This document shows positions 17,434-26,912 of a stretch of DNA of 64,000 nucleotides, in pieces. Location of the stretch: positions 124,001 through 188,000 of the forward strand of contig NZ_NPMS01000007.1 of assembly GCF_002266285.1 (NCBI RefSeq), read 5' to 3'. A program made the position numbers and the translations under genes. The notes under the pieces were generated by a model that saw only the letters and a program-made list of their open reading frames with translations, ran no database searches and was not told the origin of the DNA. Source of the stretch: Virgibacillus indicus. GTDB lineage: Bacteria > Bacillota > Bacilli > Bacillales > Amphibacillaceae. Each line of letters starts with the position of its first letter. Position 1 is the stretch's first letter.

Positions 17434-18657
17434 ATGATAAAACCTATTTCATTTATTCATGCAGCTGATCTGCATCTGGACAGTCCGTTTAAAGGGCTGG
17501 CAAATTTGCCTGAGCATATTTTTGAGAGATTATATAATAGTACATTTACTGCACTGAATCGTCTGGTTGATGCAGCCATAGCGAAAGAAGTAGATTTTGT
17601 ACTGATTGCAGGAGATTTATTTGATAATGAAAAGCAAAGCCTGAAAGCACAGATTCGTTTACGGCGTGCATTTGAAGAACTGAAGCGCCATGAAATCAAT
17701 GTTTATTTATCGTATGGCAATCATGATTTTATCAATGGCAATATTCATCCAGTAACCTATCCGGATAATGTATTTATATTCAGTGACGAAAATGTAAGTC
17801 AGTTTATATATGAGAAAGAGGGCAGGGAACTTGCAGTAATCTATGGATTCAGCTATGAAAACCGTGCAGTATTAACAAATAAAGCATTGGAATATACCAT
17901 TACAGAACCCCAAATACCATTTCATATCGCAACATTGCATGGAAGCATTCGAAGCAATACGGAACATGATGTATATGCACCATTTCAGCTTAGTGATCTT
18001 ACAAGAAAAAACTTCGATTACTGGGCACTCGGTCATATTCACCAGCGCGAGATTTTAAAAGAAGACCCTCCAATTGTCTATCCTGGCAATATTCAGGGAC
18101 GTAATCGAAAAGAGACTGGTGAAAAGGGATGTTATCATGTAGTTTTATCTGAAACGAGTTCGGAGCTTTCTTTCATTCCACTGCAGGAAATCGAATTCCA
18201 AAAAATTACAATTGATGTTTCCTCTTGTAATGAAATTCATCAGATAGAATCAAAACTGCAAGCTGAAATAAAGAATAGGCAATTTCAGGGGTGCCAGCTA
18301 ATCCAGCTAATACTGCACAGTGATCAGATAAAGCTAAAACGATGGGAACAGGATAATGATCTGGAAGAGATCATCGAGCTTGTTAATGAGTCATTTATTC
18401 ATCATGAAAATTGGTGCTTTATTTATAGTGTTAAAGTGAAAATAAAGGCAGCGGCAGTAGATTCGAAAATCTATGAGGGTGAGCATTTTATAGGTGAACT
18501 CATCCGACACTTTGAAGAAACCTCAATCCAGCCACATATGGATGAGCTGTATCAGCAAAAACAAGTCCGAAAATATATTGATCCGGTGACAGAGGAAGAA
18601 GAGGAAATTAAACAGGATGCCCGGCAGCTGCTGCTAAATGAGCTCCTGAAGGAATGA
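17434..18657 (+). CDS. yhaO: YhaO, SbcD/Mre11-like DNA repair nuclease
   Basis: 407 residues. A metallophosphoesterase domain occupies the first 230: HAADLHLDSPF at about 9-19, AGDLFDNE near 64, GNHDF near 95, and ALGHIHQRE near 198, the metal and catalytic residues. The remainder is a capping region. It should form a nuclease complex with the ATPase YhaN, analogous to SbcCD/Mre11-Rad50, and act on broken or hairpin DNA ends. In B. subtilis it is damage-inducible. GGAGGTG lies upstream. yhaN starts about a dozen bases after its stop. Confidence 0.93.
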   Translation: MIKPISFIHAADLHLDSPFKGLANLPEHIFERLYNSTFTALNRLVDAAIAKEVDFVLIAGDLFDNEKQSLKAQIRLRRAFEELKRHEINVYLSYGNHDFINGNIHPVTYPDNVFIFSDENVSQFIYEKEGRELAVIYGFSYENRAVLTNKALEYTITEPQIPFHIATLHGSIRSNTEHDVYAPFQLSDLTRKNFDYWALGHIHQREILKEDPPIVYPGNIQGRNRKETGEKGCYHVVLSETSSELSFIPLQEIEFQKITIDVSSCNEIHQIESKLQAEIKNRQFQGCQLIQLILHSDQIKLKRWEQDNDLEEIIELVNESFIHHENWCFIYSVKVKIKAAAVDSKIYEGEHFIGELIRHFEETSIQPHMDELYQQKQVRKYIDPVTEEEEEIKQDARQLLLNELLKE

Positions 18658-18670
18658 GGTGACACTGCAA

Positions 18671-21640
18671 ATGATGCTGTTGGATGCAAAAATATATGGA
18701 TTTGGTAAATGGGTAGATTATGAAATTGACTTTTCCAGTGAATCAGCAGTATGTATTTACGGAGAAAATGAATCGGGAAAAACAACCTTGCATCATTTTA
18801 TTTTATTTATGTTATTCGGTCTCCCGCCAAAACAGCGGAATTTTTACCGGCCAAAAACAAGTGGAAAAATGGGCGGAAGAATAAGGCTTGATGATACGGA
18901 AACCGGGGAATTTACTATTGAGCGCTTTGATGAGGTAAAAAATGGTGCTGCAGTTTGTTATACGGCGGATGGTCTTGAATATGGCGAGGATTGGCTGAAA
19001 GAACGGCTAAAAGGCATGACAGCAAAAACATATCAGGCTATTTTTTCCTTTTCTGCAATGGATTTAAATCAATTGCGCGACATGAATGAGGAAGACCTGG
19101 GAGAGGTTTTGCTGGGAATTGGATTAACCGGATCTACCGACATCTATGCGGTTGAAAAGAAATTAGATACCAGAATCGGTGAATTATTTAAGCCATATGG
19201 AAAAAAACCTGCCATCAACAGGCAGCTGGAATCCTTAAATGAGTTATTTACATCTCTCCATAATTATAAATCGGCAGAAGGAACATATCGGGAAAAACAG
19301 GAAAAAGTTACTCGCTTACAGGATAAAATGGCAAATTTACAATATGAACGCAATCAGGAAAAGTCAGTTCAGATATCTATTGAAAAACAGCAGCACGCCT
19401 TGCCAATTCTCCATGATTATCAACAGTACATGAAACAATTAAGGGAATTTCCTGCTGAAATCAGCTTCCCTGAAAAAGGAATCGAACGAATGGAAAGAAT
19501 GAAGGACAACCTCCTGCCATTACAGAGTGAGCTAACCGTTTTAAATGAAAACGAGAAGAAGTATTCCAAAAGAAAAGCAGCCATTCGAAATGAACTGGAG
19601 GCTATTCCCATCCAACAGCAGGCGGAAGATATAATACAGAAAAAACAGCACTATATACAGATACAAAATGAACTGGATAAGAATGAAACTGCTTTATTGA
19701 AATTGGACGCGCAAATTAATTCAATCATTCACCAGCTCGATATCCAGTTAAAAGAAGATGAATTAAATAAGTTATCTTTTCCTTTTCACATTGAAAAAAC
19801 ATGGAATCAAATTAAAAGTGAAAAAGATCAGCTTGAATTGGAAAAAGACCAGCTCAATCAGGAACATTATAAGCTGAAGCACCAGCGAATGTACGTTTTA
19901 AATGAAATGAATGAATTAGAAGATGGATTATTATCTGCAAATCATGAAAAGGAAATGCAGGATAAAGTGAATGAACACAGGGAAAATGAATTATTAAACA
20001 AATTGCGGTCTGAAGCTGATTTGAAGCGAAAAATATGGGAAAAGGAAAAAGCAAAAAAAGTTCAAATATCGGTTACTATTTTTACAGGCAGTATGATTAC
20101 CGCGGTATTGGCTGCATTCGCTGCAGTATTTATGGATCAAAACTGGCTGTTCGGTTTAGGGGCTGTACTTTTGATAGCGGGTATAGCACAGTGGATCATG
20201 GAAAAAAGGTCAACCGCTTCGATAGAAAAAATGCTATCAGTTGAATATTCTGGCTCCGGCGGCTTAGAGCTTTCTTCTAAAGAAAGAGGAGAGATTGAAG
20301 AAGTATTGGCATTGAATCATAAAAAGAAGAATGAACTGACCTCACTTGAAGAACAGCTGAAATCAGTAGATATTCAGCTGATTCAATGGAAGGAAAAAGA
20401 AAAACTGCTGACAAATAAAGAACGACGTACACATTCACTAATAGAAGAACAGCAGGAAACCTATCCATTTCTCAGGTCTGTTGAATTATCATTTTGGCCG
20501 GAGCTTTTTCACAATATGAAGCAGTTATTGCGTTTAATACAGGAAAAGAAGGAAAGTAAGCAGGTTTATAAAGAGCTTTCAAGTCAACTGGAAAGTTACC
20601 TGGTTAGAGTAAAAGGGTTTTTCCAGGAGAGAAAATGGGAAACTGAAAATAAAACTTTAGAATTTCAGCTTAAGGAGCTGGAAACCTTTCTGCAAAACTG
20701 CCAAAAACACAGGGCTGAACTAGAACATTATGAAAATATTTTAGCAGAGAACAAAGAAAAACAGCAGGAAATCAGACGAAAAATGAGTGTTTATGAAATA
20801 GAGTTAACATCATTACTCAAACATGCAGATGTAAGCACTGAGGATGAATTTTATAAAAAAGCAAACCAGTCAGCAAAAAAGACAGAAACAGAAGAAGCTG
20901 TAAAAAAGGTTTCCAGTCAGATTAAGGCTATTTTTCCCGATGAGACCTGGGAGCAATTCATTGACGCTCACCCCGAGGAAAATACACTTCGAATCAATTT
21001 GGAGCAATCTCAAGAAAGGATAGCAGCCATTGAAGAGGAGATAGAAGACTGCAGAGAAAAGCTGGCAGAAGTTAATGCAGATCTTCTGCAAATGGAGTCC
21101 TCAGATTCATATTCAAAAACAGTTCATCAGTTTCAGATGGAGCAGGATCATCTTAGAAGTCTTGCGAAAAAATGGGCAGTGTTAAAAACAGCTAAGGAAA
21201 TGCTTATTGAAACAAGGAAAAATTACCGCGACAAATATCTGACAGAGGTAATCTCGAACACTTCCAGCTATTTTCAGGAACTAACCGGAAATGTATATCA
21301 AGCAGTATATGCACCGTCTGGCAACAGACCTTTTCAGGTGGAAACGACGGATCATATGCGTTATGCTGTAAATGAATTATCCAAGGGAACCATCGATCAG
21401 CTGTATATTTCATTAAGGCTTGCTGTAAGTGAGCTGATGAGTGAAAAATACCGGCTTCCATTTATTATTGATGATGGATTTATTCACTTTGATGCGATTC
21501 GCACAAAACGAATGATAAAAATAATCGAGAGAATTTCCGGAGCGCAGCAGGTAATCCTGTTTACTTGTAAAAAGGAAGTATCCGAGGCTTCAAATTCTGT
21601 TAGAGTGATTCCATTAAAGAATTCCGTTCGCATAATTTGA
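18671..21640 (+). CDS. yhaN: YhaN, Rad50/SbcC-like ATPase with a central membrane hairpin
   Basis: About 989 residues. The N-terminus has Walker A GENESGKTT near 35; the C-terminus has ELSKGTIDQLYISLRLA (signature) and LPFIIDDGFIHFD (Walker B). Long coiled coils lie between (about 170-450 and 530-880). In the middle, near 470-515, two hydrophobic stretches (VTIFTGSMITAVLAAFAAVF and LFGLGAVLLIAGIAQWI) could cross the membrane, where Rad50 has its zinc hook. The start ATG 18671 follows GAGGTGA; GTG 18659 is an alternative. It acts with YhaO on DNA ends, possibly tethered at the membrane. Confidence 0.92.
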   Translation: MMLLDAKIYGFGKWVDYEIDFSSESAVCIYGENESGKTTLHHFILFMLFGLPPKQRNFYRPKTSGKMGGRIRLDDTETGEFTIERFDEVKNGAAVCYTADGLEYGEDWLKERLKGMTAKTYQAIFSFSAMDLNQLRDMNEEDLGEVLLGIGLTGSTDIYAVEKKLDTRIGELFKPYGKKPAINRQLESLNELFTSLHNYKSAEGTYREKQEKVTRLQDKMANLQYERNQEKSVQISIEKQQHALPILHDYQQYMKQLREFPAEISFPEKGIERMERMKDNLLPLQSELTVLNENEKKYSKRKAAIRNELEAIPIQQQAEDIIQKKQHYIQIQNELDKNETALLKLDAQINSIIHQLDIQLKEDELNKLSFPFHIEKTWNQIKSEKDQLELEKDQLNQEHYKLKHQRMYVLNEMNELEDGLLSANHEKEMQDKVNEHRENELLNKLRSEADLKRKIWEKEKAKKVQISVTIFTGSMITAVLAAFAAVFMDQNWLFGLGAVLLIAGIAQWIMEKRSTASIEKMLSVEYSGSGGLELSSKERGEIEEVLALNHKKKNELTSLEEQLKSVDIQLIQWKEKEKLLTNKERRTHSLIEEQQETYPFLRSVELSFWPELFHNMKQLLRLIQEKKESKQVYKELSSQLESYLVRVKGFFQERKWETENKTLEFQLKELETFLQNCQKHRAELEHYENILAENKEKQQEIRRKMSVYEIELTSLLKHADVSTEDEFYKKANQSAKKTETEEAVKKVSSQIKAIFPDETWEQFIDAHPEENTLRINLEQSQERIAAIEEEIEDCREKLAEVNADLLQMESSDSYSKTVHQFQMEQDHLRSLAKKWAVLKTAKEMLIETRKNYRDKYLTEVISNTSSYFQELTGNVYQAVYAPSGNRPFQVETTDHMRYAVNELSKGTIDQLYISLRLAVSELMSEKYRLPFIIDDGFIHFDAIRTKRMIKIIERISGAQQVILFTCKKEVSEASNSVRVIPLKNSVRII

Positions 21641-21691
21641 TAAATAATGATAAACTATTTTCAGAATTAAAAGCAGTTGGAGGGACATCCA

Positions 21692-22240
21692 TTGCCAGAA
21701 GAAAATAAAACAAAAGACTGGGAAGAATATGAAGAGACCATTGAAAGATTTATTCAGGTTATAGCGAAGAATATGAATCTGTACGGTATTACGTCTTCAA
21801 TTGGACGCTTGTACGGGGTTTTGTATTTTTCAGATGAACCAATGACATTGGATGATATGCGAGATGCACTGGAAATGAGCAAGACAAGCATGTCCACTGG
21901 TGTAAGAACATTGGCAGATATGAAGATGGTTGAATCCACCTTCAAAAGAGGAATTCGCAAAGACCTGTATGAATCAGAAGAAGATTGGTATAAATCTTTT
22001 ACTGCACTATTTGGAAACCGCTGGCGTAAACAGACGGAAACAAACATTGAAGAGGCAGAAGAATCATTAATAAAGCTTCAGTCATTGCAGGAGAGTACAT
22101 CTGATGAAACATTAAAGGAAAAAATAGAAGCCGATATCGAAAAACTCTATTTTGCCAAAAATTATTATGAATGGCTTATGAAGTTTATTAAGGTAATGGA
22201 ATCCGGGGAAATTTTTAATTATATACCCAAAAACAAATAA
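21692..22240 (+). CDS. GbsR-like MarR-fold regulator
   Basis: 182 residues from TTG 21692, placed seven bases after GGAGGG. The winged-helix part has LYFSDEPMTLDDMRDAL, KTSMSTGVRTL and RGIRKDLYESEEDW, characteristic of GbsR and OpcR, repressors of choline and glycine betaine genes. The B. subtilis GbsR is about this long. No gbsAB genes adjoin; it sits between yhaN and yhaM. A shorter relative beside opuA (26301-26789) shares the KTSMSTG and KGIRKDLY stretches. Its target is not evident from position. Confidence 0.85.
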   Translation: MPEENKTKDWEEYEETIERFIQVIAKNMNLYGITSSIGRLYGVLYFSDEPMTLDDMRDALEMSKTSMSTGVRTLADMKMVESTFKRGIRKDLYESEEDWYKSFTALFGNRWRKQTETNIEEAEESLIKLQSLQESTSDETLKEKIEADIEKLYFAKNYYEWLMKFIKVMESGEIFNYIPKNK

Positions 22241-22328
22241 CAACAGGGAGATTGACAGTGAAATATGGCTTGTGAAAAAATGCCTGTTCTAAAGTCAGTC
22301 TCTTTTTGATTCAAAGGGGGAAGATTAT

Positions 22329-23279
22329 ATGAATAAGGGAATAGGACACGTCAATGTTGGTGATGCCATTGACAGTTTTATGCTGATAAAGGACGTTACA
22401 AAAGGAGTTACCAGTAATGGAAAACCATTTTTAACCTTAATTCTAAGGGATAGTACCGGGGAAATTGAAGCAAAACTATGGGATTCCACCAAAGAAGATG
22501 AGGCTCTTTTTATTCCGGAACAGATTATTAAACTGGCAGGGGAAATAAATCAGTTTCGCGGAAAATCACAGCTTAAAATTTTCTCTGTCCGTCCAGCACA
22601 GTTAACAGATGGTGTTCATATTTCCGATTTTGTGGAAAAGGCACCAGTTGAAAAAAAAGTTTTGACAGAAAAGCTTACTGAGGCAATTTTTGAGATGAAG
22701 AACCCAACTCTGCAGCGGATTGTCAGGGCTTTTATTAAAAAGTATCAGGAAGACCTATTAAACTATCCTGCTGCTGTTAAAAACCATCATGAATATGTTT
22801 CTGGATTGGCCCATCATGTTGTAAGCATGCTGCAGATTGCAAAAGAACTGCATAAATTATATCCGCAGCTTAACAAGGATTTATTGTATGCCGGTGTCAT
22901 TTTACATGATATCGGAAAAATAAGGGAATTATCGGGAGTGGTTACCACTTCCTATACGGTGGAAGGGAAACTGCTGGGACATATTCCAATGATGGTGGAG
23001 GAAATCGCACTAATGGCGAAAGAGCTGCAAATTGAAGGTGAAGAAGAAGTATTGATCTTACAGCATCTTATTTTAAGCCATCATGGAAAAGCAGAATGGG
23101 GAAGTCCAAAACCCCCACAGGTACGTGAGGCAGAGCTGCTTCATTTAATTGATTTAATTGATGCAAAAATGAATATGCTGAACAGAGCACTTGATAAAGT
23201 AAAACCTGGCGAGTTTACGGAAAGGTTATTTGCAATGGATAATCGTGCATTTTATAAGCCTCTATTTGAAGAAGGCTAA
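22329..23279 (+). CDS. yhaM: 3'-5' exoribonuclease YhaM
   Basis: 316 residues. An N-terminal OB-fold (about 10-100) binds nucleic acid; an HD phosphohydrolase domain follows with [11 protein letters not shown] near 155-165 and the HDIGK metal motif near 193. YhaM degrades RNA and single-stranded DNA from the 3' end with Mn or Co. In B. subtilis it is part of yhaONM. Here the GbsR-like gene splits it from yhaN. CAAAGGGGG precedes the ATG. Confidence 0.94.
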   Translation: MNKGIGHVNVGDAIDSFMLIKDVTKGVTSNGKPFLTLILRDSTGEIEAKLWDSTKEDEALFIPEQIIKLAGEINQFRGKSQLKIFSVRPAQLTDGVHISDFVEKAPVEKKVLTEKLTEAIFEMKNPTLQRIVRAFIKKYQEDLLNYPAAVKNHHEYVSGLAHHVVSMLQIAKELHKLYPQLNKDLLYAGVILHDIGKIRELSGVVTTSYTVEGKLLGHIPMMVEEIALMAKELQIEGEEEVLILQHLILSHHGKAEWGSPKPPQVREAELLHLIDLIDAKMNMLNRALDKVKPGEFTERLFAMDNRAFYKPLFEEG

Positions 23280-23349
23280 GATTGGTTATTTTTTAGTCTT
23301 CTTGTACATATATATGTGTTAGACGATGATGGACAAGGAGGCTTACATA

Positions 23350-23547
23350 ATGATAGCTGGAGTGCCATGGTGGGTTTTTGTGATGATCCTTTTCATTTTT
23401 TTAAGCGGCTATATGGCGTTCAGGGCAATGCAGGCAGAAAGAAGGCTGGAGCAGCAGTTTATTGAACGGGAAGGAAAAGTATATATTGACCGGATAGAAG
23501 CAGAACGGGTGCTTAAACAGCGGGGTAAAGAGCATATGCGGGATTAA
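23350..23547 (+). CDS. yhaL: Sporulation protein YhaL
   Basis: 65 residues: an N-terminal membrane helix (PWWVFVMILFIFLSGYMAF) and a charged cytoplasmic tail (QAERRLEQQFIEREGKVY). The family is found in spore formers and is under sporulation control; its role is unknown. AAGGAGG lies just before ATG 23350; the earlier ATG 23326 in frame lacks a site. It lies between yhaM and the prsA region, as in B. subtilis. Confidence 0.85.
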   Translation: MIAGVPWWVFVMILFIFLSGYMAFRAMQAERRLEQQFIEREGKVYIDRIEAERVLKQRGKEHMRD

Positions 23548-23584
23548 AGATAGATGCCATGATGGTATGAGATGTGCTATTAAA

Positions 23585-23732
23585 AAGTTGAGGGGTATTC
23601 CAGCAGAGTTGAGAGACAAAGCTGTAAAGTAGAGAGACAATCCCTTTATAATCAACATCTCTCAACTTAATACATTCTCTCTCAATTTTAATGGGTTATC
23701 TCTCAAAGTTCAGCCCAATATCTCTCAACTAA
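23585..23732. repeat. Phased cluster of the word GTTGAGAGA / TCTCTCAAC
   Basis: Seven copies. Three read forward (TTGAG or variant at 23588, 23609 and 23630). Four read in reverse (CTCAA at 23661, 23681, 23702 and 23724). Steps within each half are 20-22 bp. The DNA between words is unrelated. It lies in the gap between convergent yhaL and prsA. Confidence 0.8.
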
Positions 23733-23807
23733 AAAACAAAAGCGCTGGAGGCCATCTGTGATTCATCAGTTGAATTGTAATCCAACTATTAAAATTAAAA
23801 AGCAATT

Positions 23808-23849
23808 AAAAAAGGGAGTGAGACATGCTGACATGTCTTGCTCCCTTTT
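23808..23849. terminator. Bidirectional terminator at prsA
   Basis: AAAAGGGAG..AGACATG pairs with CATGTCT..CTCCCTTTT around CTGA. Confidence 0.9.
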
Positions 23850-23853
23850 AAAA

Positions 23854-24738
23854 TTAACCTTTAGCTTCTTCTTCTGGTTCTTCTTGTTCAAACATATTTT
23901 CCAATCCGTCAACGTTTACGTCAATGTTTGCCTCTTTCATAAGCCCGTCCATTTTTTCCTGAACTTTGGCAACATCCATTCTTTCGTTTAACAGTTCACG
24001 ATGGATATCATCTTTAACGTCTTCATATTTCGTAGGCTCTTCTACCTGGCGCTTATCATTTACCTTAATGATATGGAAGCCATGTTGTGATTGTACGAGA
24101 TCACTTACTTCACCTGGCTCTAGGCTGAATGCAGCCTCTTCAAATTCCGGTACCATTTTTCCTTTTGAAAAATATCCAAGGTCTCCGCCTTGTTCAGCAG
24201 ATCCATCTGTGGAATATTCTTTTGCAAGCTCTGCGAAATCTCCGCCTTCATCCAATTTCTTCTTAACTTCATTAGCTGTTTCTTCATCTTCCACTAAAAT
24301 ATGCTGTGCTTTAATTTCAGTATTATTTTCTTCATGTCTTTTCTTAATATCTTCTTCTGGGATTTCAATGTCTTCTGCAATTGCAGCTTCCTGAAGAAGG
24401 CTTAGATGTACGATGTTGCGGTATGTTTCTTCATCACCGAGTCCCTGTGCCTGCAATGCCTGTTCAAATTGATCACCTAGTTGATCCTTTGTTTTTTGTA
24501 CTTCTTCATCAACCTGTTCCTCGGTTACTTCATATTTATTTGCTAAAACTTCTTTTGTTACTAATTCCTGAAGAACCTGCTCACCATGTCTATCCACTAA
24601 TGCTTGATAAAATTCATCTTTTGTAATGTCTCCTGCTTCCGTTTCAACTACTGCTTCTGAATCAGATGTATCTGAACTGCATGCAGCCAGTCCCAAAACA
24701 CTTGCAGTTAATGTTGCTGCAATTGCTAATTTTTTCAT
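23854..24738 (-). CDS. prsA: PrsA foldase lipoprotein
   Basis: 294 residues. A lipoprotein signal MKKLAIAATLTASVLGLAAC has the lipobox ending at Cys20. An N-terminal helical chaperone region follows, then a parvulin-type peptidyl-prolyl isomerase domain at about 135-225 (AQHILVEDEETA, FAELAKEYSTDGSAEQGGDLG, FHIIKV). It sits outside the membrane and helps secreted proteins and penicillin-binding proteins fold. The acidic tail is EEPEEEAKG. Transcribed opposite to yhaL. Confidence 0.95.
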   Translation of the reverse strand: MKKLAIAATLTASVLGLAACSSDTSDSEAVVETEAGDITKDEFYQALVDRHGEQVLQELVTKEVLANKYEVTEEQVDEEVQKTKDQLGDQFEQALQAQGLGDEETYRNIVHLSLLQEAAIAEDIEIPEEDIKKRHEENNTEIKAQHILVEDEETANEVKKKLDEGGDFAELAKEYSTDGSAEQGGDLGYFSKGKMVPEFEEAAFSLEPGEVSDLVQSQHGFHIIKVNDKRQVEEPTKYEDVKDDIHRELLNERMDVAKVQEKMDGLMKEANIDVNVDGLENMFEQEEPEEEAKG

Positions 24739-24832
24739 TTACAAACACTCCTAATCTTAAGTTGCTTATTGTAGCACATAAATAAATATAACATATTAAC
24801 GAAGGAAAAAAATAGTCTTATGTATAGTATAA

Positions 24833-25018
24833 TTAAACCATCGCATTTAATACTCTAAGGTAGGAACAGACTAATAGAATGACAATCATAATATTTATTA
24901 CACGAAATACTTTATTTTGTTTCAGTTTTTCCATTTCCATCTTTACACAAAACTTATGTGTCAGGATATTAAATATTAGAAGTACAACAAATGCGTAAAT
25001 AGGAAATATAATACTCAA
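24833..25018 (-). CDS. Small two-helix membrane protein, unknown
   Basis: 61 residues from TTG 25018, eight bases after AAGGAGG. Two hydrophobic helices (about 4-19 and 43-58) flank a charged loop KMEMEKLKQNKVFR. Found upstream of prsA in the same direction. The strong ribosome site is the main argument that it is real. No family recognised. Confidence 0.6.
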   Translation of the reverse strand: MSIIFPIYAFVVLLIFNILTHKFCVKMEMEKLKQNKVFRVINIMIVILLVCSYLRVLNAMV

Positions 25019-25132
25019 TTTTAAAACCTCCTTAAAAGCCGGATTCTATCCCATTAGAATATTCATTCATAATCTCATACTAATTACTGTACCAAAAGTT
25101 GAGGTCTGTGAACAGTGCTGATTTATAAAAAA

Positions 25133-25163
25133 TAAAAGGACCTGGTTTCCCAGGCCGTTATAC
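25133..25163 (-). terminator. yhaJ terminator
   Basis: On the minus strand GCCTGG-GAAA-CCAGG is followed by TCCTTTTATTTTTT. Confidence 0.75.
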
Positions 25164-25168
25164 ACGTA

Positions 25169-25711
25169 TTATTTTGTTTTGAGCAGTATATCAATACCAT
25201 CATTTCCATTTTCGATAAATGCGCTTTTTGGTGCCTTTAAGATATGAATCACATATAAAAAGTCAATAAAGGAAATACCAATATGAACACATGTAAACAA
25301 TAAAATAAAAACATATACTTCTGCAAATAGATAACTGCCGATTAACCCAGGTATAGTAATTAAAATGCTTGGAGCCAGGGCAACTAGCAGAGAAACTTTT
25401 TTTGTTAAGTGATATTGCGTATAATAGTTAAAAACAGGTAAAAATTTACTTTTCGTATTATAATATATTTTAATTCGTTTATTCATTATAATTAGTGGTA
25501 AAATATGCATTAACGAATGCACTGTAGGCAACAGCACCAATGCGATGATTAATGGCAGGAAAGCTGCTTCATTTACAGCATTGGCGTTTTGAGTTATAGA
25601 AATTGGCACATAGAGAAAAATAAATGCCAGCATGCCGATCAAAAATGATACAAGCTTTAGCCGACGGTGTCCAAATTCCTTAGTGAAATTTATTGATTTC
25701 CAGCAATTCAT
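25169..25711 (-). CDS. yhaJ: DUF3267 membrane protein, YhaJ-like
   Basis: About 180 residues with four to five helices. The HILPLI region in the middle and the C-terminal IENGNDGIDILLK are typical of DUF3267 proteins, which include B. subtilis YhaJ. Function unknown; a distant resemblance of the family to membrane metalloproteases has been noted, but the usual HEXXH motif is not obvious here. TGGAGGG supports ATG 25711; an ATG ten codons earlier is less likely. Gene order with yhaI fits B. subtilis. Confidence 0.75.
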   Translation of the reverse strand: MNCWKSINFTKEFGHRRLKLVSFLIGMLAFIFLYVPISITQNANAVNEAAFLPLIIALVLLPTVHSLMHILPLIIMNKRIKIYYNTKSKFLPVFNYYTQYHLTKKVSLLVALAPSILITIPGLIGSYLFAEVYVFILLFTCVHIGISFIDFLYVIHILKAPKSAFIENGNDGIDILLKTK

Positions 25712-25930
25712 TTTTGATCCCTCCATAACTGATTTCAACATAATACTTTGTGCAACTTAATGAGCACCCAAGAATAATAGTATGTTTGGAGAGAAAAATC
25801 AATAGTTTTTCATACATTTTTTTTAAAAATTTTAAGAAGAAATTTTGGTTTCAAAAGCAGTGGTGCAAGAATACCAAATTAAACGAAAAGAGCTTTAGTT
25901 TTCAACCACGTAACTGATGGGGGATTTGGA

Positions 25931-26287
25931 ATGGGAACCTTACATAAAAATGGAGTTTCGTCTTTTCATATACAGCTGCTTTCTAAGATTATCGATATGG
26001 ATCAATATCCAGTGATTAAGCTGATTATTGAGAATAACATATCCAGGGAGGAATTTTCAGAGCTGATTCAAATGCTTGAAATGCTAGATGAAAGCTATGT
26101 TCAGCAAAAGGAAGAGGGTTTTATGGATTTCACATCATTATTGGTCCATTTTGCCGGCATGCTGAATGAAAAATTGAATCCCAATCATCTGATTTTTGCA
26201 TTAAAAAAAGAAGGATATTTTCCTTCTTTAATGGATGAGTTCATCAAAATTATAAAAAGAGACAGGAGGGGGAATAGAAAATCTTAA
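25931..26287 (+). CDS. yhaI: YhaI-like protein (DUF1878)
   Basis: 118 residues, helical and soluble, resembling the short YhaI/DUF1878 family by length, the MDQYPVIKLIIENNISREE segment and location next to yhaJ. Function unknown. GGGGGA precedes the ATG. It is the last gene of the yha block before the inserted opuA region. Confidence 0.7.
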   Translation: MGTLHKNGVSSFHIQLLSKIIDMDQYPVIKLIIENNISREEFSELIQMLEMLDESYVQQKEEGFMDFTSLLVHFAGMLNEKLNPNHLIFALKKEGYFPSLMDEFIKIIKRDRRGNRKS

Positions 26288-26300
26288 AATGCAGGTTTTG

Positions 26301-26789
26301 CTACTCCTGTTTTATATCCCTGAATAATATTTCTACTTCATTATGGAATTGAATGATGGCTTTTAGCTGTTTCTCCAAGTTTGCCAGATTCTCTGACGCG
26401 TCTTCATTATCCTGCTCATGTCTAATTTCCTTATCTATTTCAAGCAATGAATCCTTTTGATGGTTGGCAGCTTCAATCCATTTATTGATATACCAGTTCA
26501 TAAAAGATTTAAACAACTGCGAGTTCGCCTGGTATAAATCCTTTCTTATCCCTTTTTTCCAAACTCTTGTTACGAGATTAACATCAGATAATGAACGTAT
26601 TCCAGTACTCATTGATGTTTTGCTTTTCCCCAAGGCTTCACTCATTTCATCCAATGTTAAAGGCTTTTCCGATAAGTATAAATAAGCGAATAAACGCGCT
26701 TCCAGTTGGTTTAAATTAAACATTTCCAGTGTTTTTGAGAATTCAATAATAATCTTGTTAGTTAAATTTTCTCTTTTTGCATCATTCAT
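26301..26789 (-). CDS. GbsR/OpcR-type repressor, likely controlling opuA
   Basis: 162 residues of the MarR-like GbsR/OpcR group: LSEKPLTLDEMSEALGKSKT, STGIRSLSDVNLV, WKKGIRKDLYQAN. It is shorter than the copy at 21692. It faces away from opuA and shares the intergenic region with a perfect 16-bp palindrome and a sigma-A promoter. In Bacillus such proteins repress osmoprotectant uptake operons, so opuA is the likely target. AGGGGG precedes the ATG. Confidence 0.85.
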   Translation of the reverse strand: MNDAKRENLTNKIIIEFSKTLEMFNLNQLEARLFAYLYLSEKPLTLDEMSEALGKSKTSMSTGIRSLSDVNLVTRVWKKGIRKDLYQANSQLFKSFMNWYINKWIEAANHQKDSLLEIDKEIRHEQDNEDASENLANLEKQLKAIIQFHNEVEILFRDIKQE

Positions 26790-26912
26790 AAAATCCCCCT
26801 AAACCTTTGTTATATAAAGGTTACACCAAAAATCATGATATTAAAAACTGATAGTTGCATAGGAATTTCAAGCAAATTAAAGATAAACAAAGGAAACAGC
26901 TTATAAAATTTG

